DNA from: Diphasiastrum complanatum
Lineage: Eukaryota > Streptophyta > Lycopodiopsida > Lycopodiales > Lycopodiaceae
Assembly: GCA_029204225.1 (NCBI GenBank)
Contig: CM055096.1
Coordinates: 44,127,967-44,191,966 of the forward strand
Length of the DNA: 64,000 bases
Reading direction: 5' to 3'
A program made the position numbers and the translations under genes. Positions 11,362 through 21,849 of the stretch are shown piece after piece. Within the stretch, counting starts at the first letter, position 1. Each line of letters begins with the position of its first letter. The notes below the pieces were generated by a model. It was not told where the DNA came from, made no database searches, and worked only from the letters and a program-made list of their open reading frames with translations.

Positions 11362-12780
11362 ATGGCTGCCCCTGGAGGTGCTCCTCAAAAAGTCAATTTA
11401 ATCATTGTTAGGAGAGCACCCCGTTTGGATCTACCCAAAAACAATGGATTAACAGATCTAGTTAGATTTCTTCATATTTATTCTGAATTTTGTGAAGTCT
11501 ATGATGAAGTTTTTCCCCAGGATAAACTTAAGCTATTTCCAATGGCCTTAACAGGCGCAGCACAAGATTGGTACTACAATCAAGATGAAACTGAGCGTAC
11601 AAATTGGGAGACCGTCAAACGAGCCCTTATCACATAGTTCAAACCTTGGAAGTTTATGGAAGACCCTTTCCTACTTTTAAGTAAAATTAAAATGGGAAAG
11701 CGAGAAATGGTTCGAGATTACATTGAATGGGTAAAATGCCTCAGTTCTGAGTGCGAACCTGAGTTGATTAATGAAAATGCCATGATTATGTGGTTTTTGT
11801 TAGATCTGCCTAAAAGGATTAGATGTGAGCTGAAATGCCACAATGAGTACGCAATTTTGCAAAACGCTATGGACGATGCAATTCGCAAGGAGGATGAAGA
11901 TTCAGACGATGAGCCAAATATCAGTATGTTGTCTTATACAGCAGGGCAGACCACTACGACATCCACCACTATTGCATCAACGAATGTCAATGCTACTGCA
12001 GAGATGATGTTCAATGAGTTCGAGAAACTTAGAAAGAACCAGCAGAAACATATGGAAAAGTTGCAGTCGCAATTTGATGAGAAGATCAAAGTATTGGAAG
12101 ATTTCCATGGACAAGCAAACAAGGAACCTGAGAAATTTGCAAAGACTTTTTCTACCATGGAAAATGTCTAGTGTTCTATTTGTACGAGAAATCACACAAT
12201 GAATTAGTGTCCTCAATTGAAAAAATGAATGAAAATCAGTATATGCCATTTTTGTAATTCGCCTAATCATGAGACTGCTTTTTGCAACTTCAATCCTCAG
12301 ATAATTCAGCAATGGTATGCCGAGATGGGATATCGAGAACCACATTATGGAGGAAATCCGACAGCTAGACCTCGTCAATCTGCTCTTGGATACCCTGAAC
12401 GATTAGCCTTACCTGCCCCACCAAAGCACCCCGCTCCTTCTGCCAATTTGATGGAACCAGAACCTTACAGAGGTACCGACGATGAGCAATGAAATTATAG
12501 TAATAATTATGAAGGTGAATCTTTATAACAGTATCTTATTTATGATGTCGTGCAACAACAAGCATCTAGAAACTGGACAGAGCACCACTTGGATGCCTTG
12601 CATGTGGAGAAAATCACAAATGTCCAAATAAAAACAAATTTGTACCATTCTGTCGTGACTGTGGTTATGGGCATTGCTATAAGGAATGTCCAGCAAGACC
12701 AAAGCCACCACCGGCTACAGCTCCTGTAAATTTGATAACAATCAAACAAAGATCAGCAGCTCAGAATAAACCAAGTGTAC
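11362..12780 (+). pseudogene. gag of element B
   Basis: The start MAAPGGAPQKVN, the gag core with LTGAAQDWYYNQDE, and DPFLLLSKIKMGKREMVRDYIE correspond to element A and E gag. The knuckle region survives as CSICTRNH.., CHFCNSPNHETAFC and CRDCGYGHCYKEC; the third knuckle is partly deleted. In-frame stops occur at about 11636, 12168, 12206 and 12490. The upstream 25 bases (CTCATTGTCTGCTTGATTT) match the sequence just before the gag of E, which supports the chosen start. Confidence 0.8.
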
Positions 12781-14640
12781 CCTTGAAGGTGATTACCAGA
12801 GCACAGAAGTAGAAAGAACTTGTAGCAGATCCAGTACCTGCTGATTCTATACCATTAACTGATATACCAACAACATCTGGAGTATATCCAAATTTTCATG
12901 CCGAAAAAAGAAGATATCGGGATATGAGGCAGTTGATTAAACATTTGCAAGAGGAAGAGGAGCTTGAAGCTGCTAGAGCAACAACCAAAGTTCATTCTTC
13001 ACCAATGCAACCATCGAATAATTCACGTACATATATGAATGTTCAGTTGCATCATCATGAAGAACCCTTCAAGATGACTGAACCGGAAGCACCGCAAACA
13101 GAACTGCTCATGAATATTTGATTTGTCTAGTAAAATCAATATTTTGTTGGGAGAGTTCCTAAAGTTGGTGCCAAAAGCAAAAGAAGTATTAGCGCAAAGC
13201 TGAACCAAAAGTCCATCGAGAGCCACTTTTTTGTGTCGAATTTGAAGAATCTAATGAAGTACTCCATGTCGGAGCAGTTTGGGAAAGTGAATAAAAAAAT
13301 ATCACCCTGCCGATACAACATAGACAATTTCCTAACGAAACAGCCGTGATAGATGGCAGTTCGGGAGTTAACTTGATTTCTACAAAGCAATGTGAAAAGT
13401 GGGGCCTTACAAAGATAAAGCCTGCGACTTTTGCCATTAAGCTGGCTGATCAAACAACAATTCGTCCTCAAGGAATGGTTGAAGATATACCTGTCAGAAT
13501 TGTCGGAGTACAGTTCGTCATTACTTTTGTAGTAATGGACTTACCAGAAGCACCAAATGTCTACCGAGTCCTATTGGAAAACCCATGGTTACGAGTTGCG
13601 CAAGTAATTCATAACTGGGGTACCGGAAAAATCACTTTTGAAAATTGTGAACATGCAGTCAAGGTTGATCTTGTAACTTGGACTATCAAACCAGGGGCTC
13701 AAAAAGAGGATGATAATTCATGACCAACAGATCATACTTGTGATCGACAAGTAAAAAATTGGGGAGTACATTACGACTCTCAAACCGATACTGTCAACTG
13801 GAATCAAGCCCTTGCAACGATTGACTGTACATCAGGTTATATGTGTCAACAAGATAATCAATCAGATTTGAACGAGATTTTATTATTGGATCGAACTTTG
13901 GATACACCAATCTCTTTTTCATTGAATGTGCTGAATGTAGCTTGGATATCAACGGAGTCTATACCAATCATGCCTTGACTTATGATGACAATGCAGAACT
14001 TACTGATGAGCAAATTCTAAATCATATGGATCCAACCAGATTTGGAGTGCCTAATATTCCTGATGAACCAACAATAAAACCGCCAAGAGCAGTTATATTG
14101 AAGGAAGACAGGATCACATGTTCAATGACAAAGAAACAAGCCAAGCAACATTATAATACGGTCCTGAAATGGAAAAATCCTCCTCAAAAGATTGATTCAA
14201 AGAATGTGCCGCCCTTACTGGATAAAGGCAAAGGGAAATTCAAGGATGATTCTGCAAATCAAAGTTCTAGCAAGACATCATTGTCTAGGAAATCTTTATT
14301 TTTTAAAGAAGAGTTTATCTTCTCGGAAGTCATCACCTCCACGATCAATTCCTGTTAAGAAGGCTAAGCGATGATCCAAGACAAATCCTTTTTGACAAAG
14401 AACAAGCAGATGGAGTCCAGTATGATATGCCCGAACATTTTAAACGCTATACACTAGATGATGTGGTTATCATGTTACCCAAAGCACATCATGAACCCGA
14501 AGAACAAGTGCCAGAATCGAATGATGTTTACGATGGCCCAGCTATGACACAGCCTATGAATCTTGCTGAACCAGGAGAACCAGAAAAGATTGTATAAGTT
14601 GGATCACAACTTAATCCTGAACAGTTTCAAGCGCTACGAA
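12781..14640 (+). pseudogene. Protease and linker region of element B
   Basis: The retropepsin core is open from 13346 to 13723: MIDGSSGVNLIST, KLADQTTIRPQGMVEDIPVRI, and YRVLLENPWLR. A linker of about 900 bases follows, with stops, carrying the NHMDPTRFGVPN segment and the Ser/Lys-rich stretch seen in A. The protease active-site loop DGSSG differs from DGGSG in A by one residue. Confidence 0.75.
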
Positions 14641-15570
14641 CCTTACTTATTAAGTATCAAGGTTGCTTTGCATGGACTTATAAAGATCTCAAGAGTATTC
14701 CGACGTCAGTAATTGAACATACTATACATTTAATACCTGATGTAGTTCCAAAGGTTACAAAGTTCTATCGTTGTAATCCTAATGTTGCGGATCTGATAAA
14801 GAAAGAGCTTCAGAGATTTCTTGACGTCGATTTCATTTATGAGATCGAACATATCGAATGGTTTCACCAATTGTCATTGTTCCTAAGAAGAATGAAAAAT
14901 TGAGAATTTGTGTGAATCTCAAGGCCTTGAACAAAGTGACGTGAAAGGATCACTTTTTGTTACCTTTTACTGAAAGCATTTTTGGACCGTCTTGTTGGAG
15001 CGGAAGCTTATAGTTTTCTGGATGAATTTACTGGATACAACCAGGTCAAGATTGCACCTGCAGATCGCCACAAAACCTGCTTTTGCAACAGAATGGGGCA
15101 CCTATGCTTACAAAGTAATGTTGTTTGGACTCTGTAATGCACCAAGTTCGTTCCAAAGAGTAATGCAATTTGCTATTAAAGATTATCTACAAAAATTTCT
15201 TGAAATTTACTTGGATGACCTTGGAGTCCATAGCACAGACCACCTAGATCGATTGGAGAAAGTATTTGAACGTTGTCACAAGTATCAAATTTTCTTAAAT
15301 CCAAAAAAGTGCCAGATATGGGTTTCTCATGGAGTTGTTCTTGGACACGTGATATCAAGACATGGCATTGCCACCGATTATTCTAAAATCAAGGATATTG
15401 TGGAATTGTCACCACCAACAACAATTCGTGGATTCTATGTATTTATGGATCATGTGAACTATTATCAAATTTTGATTATCTTCTTTGCGGATTTAGCAAG
15501 ACCTATATACAAATTGACTATTGTTCCTATTTGGACAGTAGAGGCGTTAGAAGCCTTTGAAAAATTTTAA
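14641..15570 (+). pseudogene. Reverse transcriptase of element B
   Basis: RT motifs are split by frameshifts near 14860, 14980 and 15070. Visible are FGLCNAPSSFQRVM (motif B), IYLDDLGVHS (motif C with the catalytic YLDD) and VVLGHVISRHGIATD. Motif A is changed to FLDEFTGYNQVKIAP. The order and spacing equal element A. Confidence 0.8.
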
Positions 15571-16970
15571 AAAAAAACATTAGCCTCAGCACCGATACTG
15601 CGTTCTCCAGATTGGACGATTGAATTTCATGTTCACACTGATGTCTCGAAATATGCAATTGGATCAGTTTTAACGCAGCTAGGTGAATATAAAAAGGACT
15701 ATCCAATATGATTTGCAAGCAGACGGCTTACAAATCCAGAAAAGAACTATTCAACAATAGAACGTGAAGCGTTAGCCATGATTTTTTTTAATACAAAAAT
15801 TTCGTCATTACCTCATGGAAACGCACTTTGCATTTTATACGGATCACCAGCCGTTACTTTACTTAGTAAACAAGACGCGCAATACTGGGCATATTGCAAG
15901 ATGGTTACTGTTATTGACTGAATTTGACTTTCGAATTGCGGTTCGTAAGAGAAAGCAACATTATCTTGCCAATCACGTTTTGCGAATTGAATCCGCACCA
16001 GTTAATACAAAAGTGGACGATGAACTACCAGATGCTGCATTATTCTACGTAGAGGCAGTACCTGAGTGGGTAGCGGATATTGTTGAGTACCTGATGTTAG
16101 GACAAGCAAACGACTCTTTGACAAAAGTACAGAAGAGACAATTGATTCATAAGGCTCAACCTTATCAATGGATTGTAGGACAATTGTATCATCGTGGATC
16201 AGACAATATTCTACGTAGATGTGTTTTACGACATGAAATATCAGATTTAATCATGTTTTCACATGATGGCATGGGCGGAGGACACTTCTCTACAAATATT
16301 ATTGTTCGCAAACCTTTGCAATCGGGTTGTTGGTGGCCTACGCTTCATAAGGACACAGAAAATTATATTCAGACATGATGTTTGCCAGCGAGCACGACGG
16401 CCTACTAGACAGAACTATGAATCCTTACATCTGGTTTTATCGCAAGCGCCATTTAAAAAATGGGGACTGGATTATGTTGGTCCTATTCATCCTGTCGTGC
16501 GAGGATCTCAGGCCCGATACATTATCGTAGCAACTGATTATATGACCAAGTGGGTTGAAGCCAAAGTTGTCAAAGTTGCTAATGCGAAATCTAAGGCCAA
16601 GTTTCTTTATGAAAATATTATTATCAAATTTGGATGTCCGATCGAGATTGTTAGTGACCGGGGTACACACTTTGTTAATCAAACGATACAGTGTTTACTG
16701 GAAGATTTTTTGTTATACACAGATTTAGTACTCCATATTATCCCAGAGAGAATGGCCAAGTGGAATCTTTCAAAAAGATTCTCTGTACTATTATGACGAA
16801 AACAGTTGAAGCGAGTCGGTCTGATTGGGTACATAAACTGCATGCAGCATTATGGGCATTCAGAACCGCTTACAAGAGTAGTACAAGTCAAACACCCTTT
16901 CAACATGTTTATGGTCAAGATGTTATCATGCCGATTAATCCCATCTTTACACATAGCAACAACAGAGCGG
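15571..16970 (+). pseudogene. RNase H and integrase of element B
   Basis: RNase H is seen as HVHTDVSKYAIGSVL and FYTDHQPLLYLVNKTRN. The integrase has the SHDGMGGGH zinc half, a damaged CQRARRPTRQ half (a frameshift at about 16377), then LDYVGPIHP (Asp), SDRGTHFVN (Asp) and YYPRENGQVESF (Glu), so all three DDE residues are present across three frames. HAALWAFRTAYKSSTSQTPF marks the end of the core. The reading ends at 16970, where the LTR of C begins. Confidence 0.8.
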
Positions 16971-17069
16971 TGTTGGGGGTGTTCCCAACAAAGTGTAAAT
17001 AAATAAAATCATCCAATAAAATGTGTTGCGAGGGCATGGCATCCTGCGCGCGTAAGCCCATGGCCCAAT

Positions 17070-17724
17070 TGTGAAAATTGTCAACATTTCTTAGCTAGTT
17101 TGAGTCCTAAATTGGCAATTTTTGTACATAGTTTTGGATCTAATCTTTCACACGTGTGAAAGAGACCTAGATACTTTTATTTTAGTATATATTTCATGTT
17201 GAAGAAGTCTCAAACTTCAGGACTTTCAAAATGACACCAAAATCATGTTATTTGGACATATAGGCCAAAATTGGCTATTTTAGGTTATTGGTGCCCTAAA
17301 ATTGGGTCCTAAGTTCTAGAGAGAGGAGAGAGAGTCATCTCTCTCACCTATATTAGGCTGAAATTCGTGGAGAAAAGGTTGGAGAAACTTATTGTTTTGT
17401 TGAGAGAGATCAATAGATCATTGTCACAGTTTCTTCCTCCATTGAGAGCATTGCTTTGTGTATTGTCTTCAAGCTTTTGTGTATGATCTTAAGAGGTTCC
17501 CAAAAGTGGTAGGCTGCTGTTGTAGGGCTGGTATGCTATTGTTTTTTACTGCCATCAGTACCTTTTATTAGTTTCTTTTGTCTCTTGAATGCTTTGTCAA
17601 GTTCATGTGTATCAAAGGTAGCATTAGGATGCTTTGCCATTTCTAGCTTTTGTAGCTTGTTGTGCAAAGATCTTAGCCAAGTATTTTGGGAGTTTGGATC
17701 CATTCAAGATCCACTTTTTTCACA
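17070..17724. repeat. Solo LTR nested inside the LTR of element C
   Basis: A 655-base insert that is absent from the otherwise homologous solo LTR at 51991-52804. It begins TGTGAAAATTG and ends TTTTTTCACA, giving TG...CA termini with an 8-base imperfect inverted repeat, and is flanked by the direct repeat CCAAT (17065-17069 and 17725-17729). No coding content is seen. These features are those of a solo LTR of a third family, left after recombination between two LTRs. Confidence 0.8.
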
Positions 17725-17948
17725 CCAATGAGCACGCAAGTGAAGTTGTAAATAAAATAAACTTGACTTGGGCCTTGGAATTAAAATAAAACTAGAGGCC
17801 CAAAGTCATTCTTAAACTTAGAGATTACTTTTTAGAGTTGGGTCCAAATTGGGACTCACATGAATCTTGTGATTACCAATGTACTTTTTGTGGACCCTTG
17901 GATCAAGTTGGGTCCAAGATAAATGGATAGGATCATTGTGAATATTAG

Positions 17949-17990
17949 CCAATAGGATTGAGGGGCAAGGGCCTTCCCCATTTTATAAAA
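17949..17990 (+). promoter_or_regulatory. LTR promoter of element C (CCAAT and TATA boxes)
   Basis: CCAAT at 17949-17953 and TATAAAA at 17984-17990 lie about 30 bases apart. Both are conserved in the solo LTR (52311-52315 and 52345-52351). This is the likely RNA polymerase II promoter of the element; transcription would start roughly 30 bases downstream of the TATA box. Confidence 0.6.
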
Positions 17991-18449
17991 AGACACCATT
18001 TGTACACTATTTTCATGCTTAATGAGAAGGAGGAAACTCTACCAAATTTGGAAGAGAAACATCTTCATTTGCAATTCAATGCTTGCTATTGCTCTTGTTG
18101 TTTTCAATTGCTTTCAAGTTCATCTTTTTAGTTTCAATAATTTATGTTTCTCCTTTAGCAAGTATAATGTGCATTTGAGCTAACCTCTACCCTCCCTCTA
18201 TCTCTCTCTTCTATCTTCTTTTCACTCCATCTTTTCTAATCATCCCCTTCCTTTCACCTACAATCATGATGAATGTTAGTGTAGAGGAGTAGAGTTAAGG
18301 GAGAGTAGTATTAGTGGTGAGTAGAGTTAAGGGAGAAAATAGGAAACTAACTAAAAATAGCATCTATGCATAGTTAAGTACCTATCCAGAAATCAAACCC
18401 TTGTTGACAGGCGGGAGGGCTATACTACGCAAGATCTTCGACTTTACAG

Positions 18450-18467
18450 TGGCGCCGTTGCCGGAGA
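18450..18467 (+). promoter_or_regulatory. Primer-binding site for tRNA-Asp, element C
   Basis: TGGCGCCGTTGCCGGAGA, one base after the LTR end, is complementary to the 3' end of plant tRNA-Asp (GUC), including the added CCA, with one mismatch near its end. This is where minus-strand DNA synthesis would begin. The same tRNA is used by Athila-type gypsy elements (established knowledge). Confidence 0.8.
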
Positions 18468-18754
18468 TAGGTTTCCACTAACTAGTTTAGCTGCATTTTA
18501 GCTATTTTTTCTTGCTTTTTAGAGTAGTTTTAGATAGATTTTTGGGAGTTTAGAATTAGTTTTCTATGTTTTTTGTGTTTGGACTATTCACAGCCAGCGG
18601 AGGAGGTGTGACAAGGTAGAGGAGGCCCTGAACAACCTCTAAGGCTTGAAACCCAAACCAACCAGCCAAAAAATCCAAAAAAACACACCAATCTGTATTT
18701 TGGAGAAAAAAAGAGCCTAAAATCTCATCAGATTTTTATATCTCCAGAATCAGT

Positions 18755-19540
18755 GAGAATTAACCCTTGCATGACTCGCAGCAGCTCCAGGGTACTATTC
18801 CAGACCTGCATAGAAGCCTGCGAGAGTTAGTTCCAAACATATTGTAAAAATCAGAGAAAAATCATAAAAAATTCAAAAAAACCCTTGAAAAAATCCAAAA
18901 AAATTCAAATCTTCATAAGAACTCTCGCAAAGCCCTCTGAAGTTCCATCTCACCAAGACACAAAGAAGCTTGCGAGAGTCAGTTTGATGTCTAAGTGTTT
19001 CTGCGAGAGTTCCCAGTGAAAAAAAGATGGGAAAGTACCAATGAACCCTCGCAGACAGCAAAATTTTTAGTTCCAGCGGTCAAGAACTCTCGTAGAGGAT
19101 CTTGAAGTTCCATCTCAGTGAGACAAGGACACAGAAGAGCTTGTGAGAGTTAGTCTGATTCCAGTGAGCAGAAAATTGGATTTAAGTGCCAAAAAAATCA
19201 CTAAAAAGTGAAGATCCAACTAAGAACTCTCGCAGACCCTCTCAATCGATTTAGAATGTCAATTTACATCAGTGATGAAGCCTGCGAGAGTTAATGTGAA
19301 GATCTAGTGAAGATCAAGCCAAAAAAGTAGTTTTGAACCCTCACAGACAGTGAAATTTTCACTTCTTGCGAGAGTTAACTCTCGTAGAGAATTCTATAGT
19401 AAGATCTGACCCAGATCCAGCTATTGTGAGCCTTGCGATAGTTGATTTCTAGAGATCTGAAAGATATCAAGTTTTTTACCTGCAAAAACAGCTAAAGAAT
19501 CTTTGCACAGCCAACCCTCGCACAAGCTAACCCTTGCAGA
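18755..19540 (+). repeat. Leader of element C with many copies of a TGCGAGAGTT / AACTCTCGCA motif
   Basis: Between primer site and gag, a 10-base motif occurs about 15 times in both directions. TGCGAGAGTT-type copies are at 18819, 18971, 19002, 19142, 19283, 19367 and 19434. AACTCTCGCA- or AACCCTCGCA-type copies are at 18920, 19044, 19085, 19225, 19336, 19377, 19513 and 19529. Copies of opposite direction can pair, and at 19367-19386 two meet to give a 20-base palindrome. Repeats of this kind in an untranslated leader could form RNA hairpins for packaging or dimerisation, or bind a protein (inference). No protein is encoded here. Confidence 0.75.
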
Positions 19541-19789
19541 CTAGATCAGTGGAAAGATCTGCATCAGATCAAGCTACTATCAAAATCTCAGGTCAATCAG
19601 TGCAAGGAGTAAAAAGATATCAAGGAAAAACCACCGTAAAAGGCCTAAAATTCACTTTTGGCCGATCAGATTGATCAGATCCTTAGGGATCCAGACTGCA
19701 TCCTACTGTATAGGCAAGATCCAATCACTTTGGAACCAACCGTCAGATAAATCTGATATCGGAACGATCAATAACACGACGGATAGCAA

Positions 19790-20160
19790 ATCAAGCACCA
19801 CACCTTCCCAAATTAGCAGTTGTGCAACAAGAGGCAGAACTGGAACCAGCACCAATGGATCCAATGGGCCAACCCGTACTTGTCGCTCCCTTGCAAGCAG
19901 TCCAGAGAGCACCACAGATGGAAATATCAAAATACGACGGATCATCAAATCTCATCCGATTCATCCATATCTACGAGCAAGCTTGTAAAATATATGGTGA
20001 ACGGACACCTGCGGAGAAGCTGATGATGTTCCCCATGTCATTATTGGCAGTGGCTCGGGATTGGTTTTTTAACCTATCGGAGGAAAGAAAATCCACCTGG
20101 GAAGCGGTTAAGGCAGCTCTCATTACGCGCTTTAAATCGAGAAAGTTCCTAGAAGACCCG
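19790..20160 (+). pseudogene. gag N-terminal part of element C
   Basis: The open frame 19822-20196 contains the gag core: MEISKYDGSSNLIRFIHIYEQACKIYG, AEKLMMFPMSLLAVARDWFFNL and ALITRFKSRKFLEDPFLLL. This matches the gag of A, B and E in layout, at lower similarity. The true start lies upstream in another frame, since a PMDPMGQP segment preceding it is shared with element D. At about 20165 the gag stops and integrase sequence begins. Confidence 0.75.
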
Positions 20161-20232
20161 TTTCTCTTGTTGCAGCATTGTGGGCATTCAGGATAGCATA
20201 TAAAGAAAGCACTGATCAAACACCCAAACTGT
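20161..20232 (+). pseudogene. Integrase C-terminal scrap joined to gag in element C
   Basis: In another frame the sequence reads AALWAFRIAYKESTDQTP, the segment that closes the integrase core (compare HAALWAFRTAYKSSTSQTP in element B). Protease, RT, RNase H and most of integrase are missing between it and gag. The join lies in a short TTGTTGCAG stretch that could have matched both sides. Confidence 0.7.
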
Positions 20233-20276
20233 AAGGCTGAACAGTACCATCAGGTCCTCCTGCTGCTATCGCCTCC

Positions 20277-21062
20277 ATGACAGTAAATTCTGGTGATGCT
20301 CTCGGTTTGGTCTCAAGCCTTGCGCAAGTGATCCAGTCTATGCTAGATAAGAAGAAAGAAATGGAGCAGAGAATTTCAGATGTGGGATCCGAAAACACTC
20401 TGATCAGCCAGAAGATTGTCCAGCTGGATCGAGAGTTAAAAATCGCCAAGCAGCATGAAGACAAGTCTGAAGCTGAAAAGAAGCTGGCCCAGCAACATGC
20501 TGATCGCCTAGAGGATATGTCAGCTCCCTGCAAAATGCCCTGACAACCGCACAGGATCAGGTGGATAAGGGCGTGTAGGATGCAAAACAACATGTGCAAC
20601 TGTTGAAGGGTAAAATGCAGATGGCAGAGCAAGATCGCACGCGTCTTCAAGGTGAATTGGATGTGACCACCCTTGAGCGTGATGCGTATCTTCAGACACA
20701 TATACTAGATCATCTGGTCACACCGACGGAGATCGCGTATTTGTTCAAGAAAGTGGAAACATGCAAAGTGGTCCTTCAGGAATTCCAAGGCTGCTTTGAC
20801 AGGTTCAAAGGAGCAGTTTCAACTGAGTTGGCCAAGGCTAAAGAAACCATCAACGCCTATGAAAAAGCAGTTGCTCAGGTATTAAAAGACGGACCACAAA
20901 TTCTCGTATCGGTCATGCCGCAATTCTCCCCGACGCGCCAAGAAGATGTACCAATGGATACAAGGTTAGATTCGGGCAGGGACCAGGGGGGAGCTCTAGA
21001 TATAGAAGAACAACCGCCAATTTTACTGGCAGTGCAAGCGGGTCCATCCTCATCTAGGACCA
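20277..21062 (+). pseudogene. Coiled-coil ORF downstream of integrase in element C
   Basis: Two frames (20277-20543 and 20594-21100), separated by a shift, encode a protein rich in Lys, Glu and Gln with heptad spacing (for example IQSMLDKKKEMEQRI and LDRELKIAKQHEDKSE). The protein ends in an acidic, Pro/Ser-rich tail. It lies after the integrase end, where some plant gypsy elements carry an extra ORF. I know of no function; a structural, Gag-like or envelope-position role would be guesswork. The last codons of the frame run into the Penelope repeat at 21066, so the native C-terminus is lost. Confidence 0.6.
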
Positions 21063-21065
21063 AAA

Positions 21066-21417
21066 ACAAAAACCAGCATCCTAGAACTTCAGAAATTTAG
21101 CCATAAGACTCTAGTAACAGTCCCCAACTTAGGGAACCTTATCATATCGTTCTACAACCATCTTCCAAGAAAGGACCAACAAGTTAGTCTAAACAAAATA
21201 AATCATAACAATTAGTACCAACTCCGTTCAAAGCCCATTCCCAACAGGCTGCCCTATGAAAACCCAATAACCATAAGCCTTGTCATCACGGAAAGTAAAT
21301 AAACTGGAACAGAAAAATTCCAGCACATAAAGAAAGACTTGCTTTAAAGGAATGTGTACTGAATTCGACATGTTTAAGTCTAAAGTTTCATCCACACTAC
21401 TAGACAAAAACAACACA
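21066..21417 (-). repeat. Left direct repeat of the Penelope-like element
   Basis: It starts ACAAAAACCAGCATCC and is almost identical to 26601-26952. Weaker similarity continues to about 21558 after an indel. I looked for a hammerhead ribozyme core, reported from such repeats, and did not find one by eye. Confidence 0.85.
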
Positions 21418-21558
21418 CCTTATGTTCTGAGCATGTGAATAAGTTTTTGTAGCTCAGTATTTAAAAATAGGTGAAAAAGCTTGCTGAGACATTAGAAAGA
21501 AAAAACAATAAGCAACCATGAACCACGACCCAGGAGCAGAAATTGGGACTTTATTTTT

Positions 21559-21849
21559 GTCACATCCATAGAACCCACGGTTCCAAGAACCGTGGGTCTT
21601 GGGAACCGTGGGGTGAACCATATCACGGTTCATGAACCGAGGTACGATTCATGTAATTTATTAATTAATTAATTAATCTTTTTTGACCTTTCCCCCACAA
21701 AACCTATTGTAAAAACAAACAAAAAAAAATTAATTAATTCACGATTCACCACGATTCATGGTTAAAAACTTTGTGAACCGTACGGTTCACTGTACGGTTC
21801 CAAGAACCGTGGTGAACCGTCCATAGTTCATGGGAACTATGGTCACATC
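21559..21849. mobile_element. hAT-type MITE (275 bp) inside the Penelope-like element
   Basis: The element spans 21567-21841, starts CATAGAACCCACGG and ends CATGGGAACTATG, so its ends are imperfect inverted repeats. The interior holds further GGTTC/GAACC inversions and a run of TTAA units. It is flanked by a perfect 8-base direct repeat, GTCACATC (21559-21566 and 21842-21849). An 8-base duplication and CA..TG ends are typical of the hAT superfamily. There is no transposase, so it is non-autonomous. The fragment at 33359 starts within the target sequence, so it cannot tell when the MITE arrived. Confidence 0.85.

Larger units (their letters stand above)
11362..16970 (+). mobile_element. Ty3/gypsy retrotransposon B, interrupted by element C
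   Basis: This is a second copy of the A family in the same orientation, with gag, protease, RT, RNase H and integrase in order. It reaches further than A at the 3' side, into the integrase C-terminal half. At 16970 it is cut by the LTR of element C. The five bases before that LTR are AGCGG; the matching duplication on the far side is not visible because C itself lacks a 3' LTR here. Many stops and frameshifts make it inactive. Confidence 0.9.
16971..18448 (+). repeat. 5' LTR of element C, carrying a nested solo LTR
   Basis: The LTR begins TGTTGGGGGTG and ends TTTACA, one base before the primer site. Without the 660 bases accounted for by the nested insertion and its duplicated target it is about 818 bases, the length of the solo LTR at 51991-52804, which it matches along its whole length. 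The first 20 bases are a palindrome-like TGTTGGGGGTGTTCCCAACA. Confidence 0.85.
16971..21065 (+). mobile_element. Ty3/gypsy retrotransposon C (second family), deletion derivative
   Basis: The element consists of a 5' LTR, a tRNA-Asp primer site, a 1.35 kb leader, a gag N-terminal part, an internal deletion joining gag to the end of integrase, and a coiled-coil ORF. It is cut on the right by the direct repeat of the Penelope-like element at about 21066. The gag resembles that of element D (minus, 53.4-53.7 kb), and the LTR matches the solo LTR at 51991-52804, so C, D and the solo LTR form one family. Confidence 0.85.

Noticed and set aside
18755-19540. CRISPR-like array
   Set aside because: Units are only 10 bases, occur in both directions and have irregular spacing, within an untranslated leader of a plant retrotransposon.
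21066-21417. Hammerhead ribozyme in the Penelope-like direct repeat
   Set aside because: I could not find the CUGANGA core with a matching GAA box on either strand by eye. A covariance search could still find a variant.
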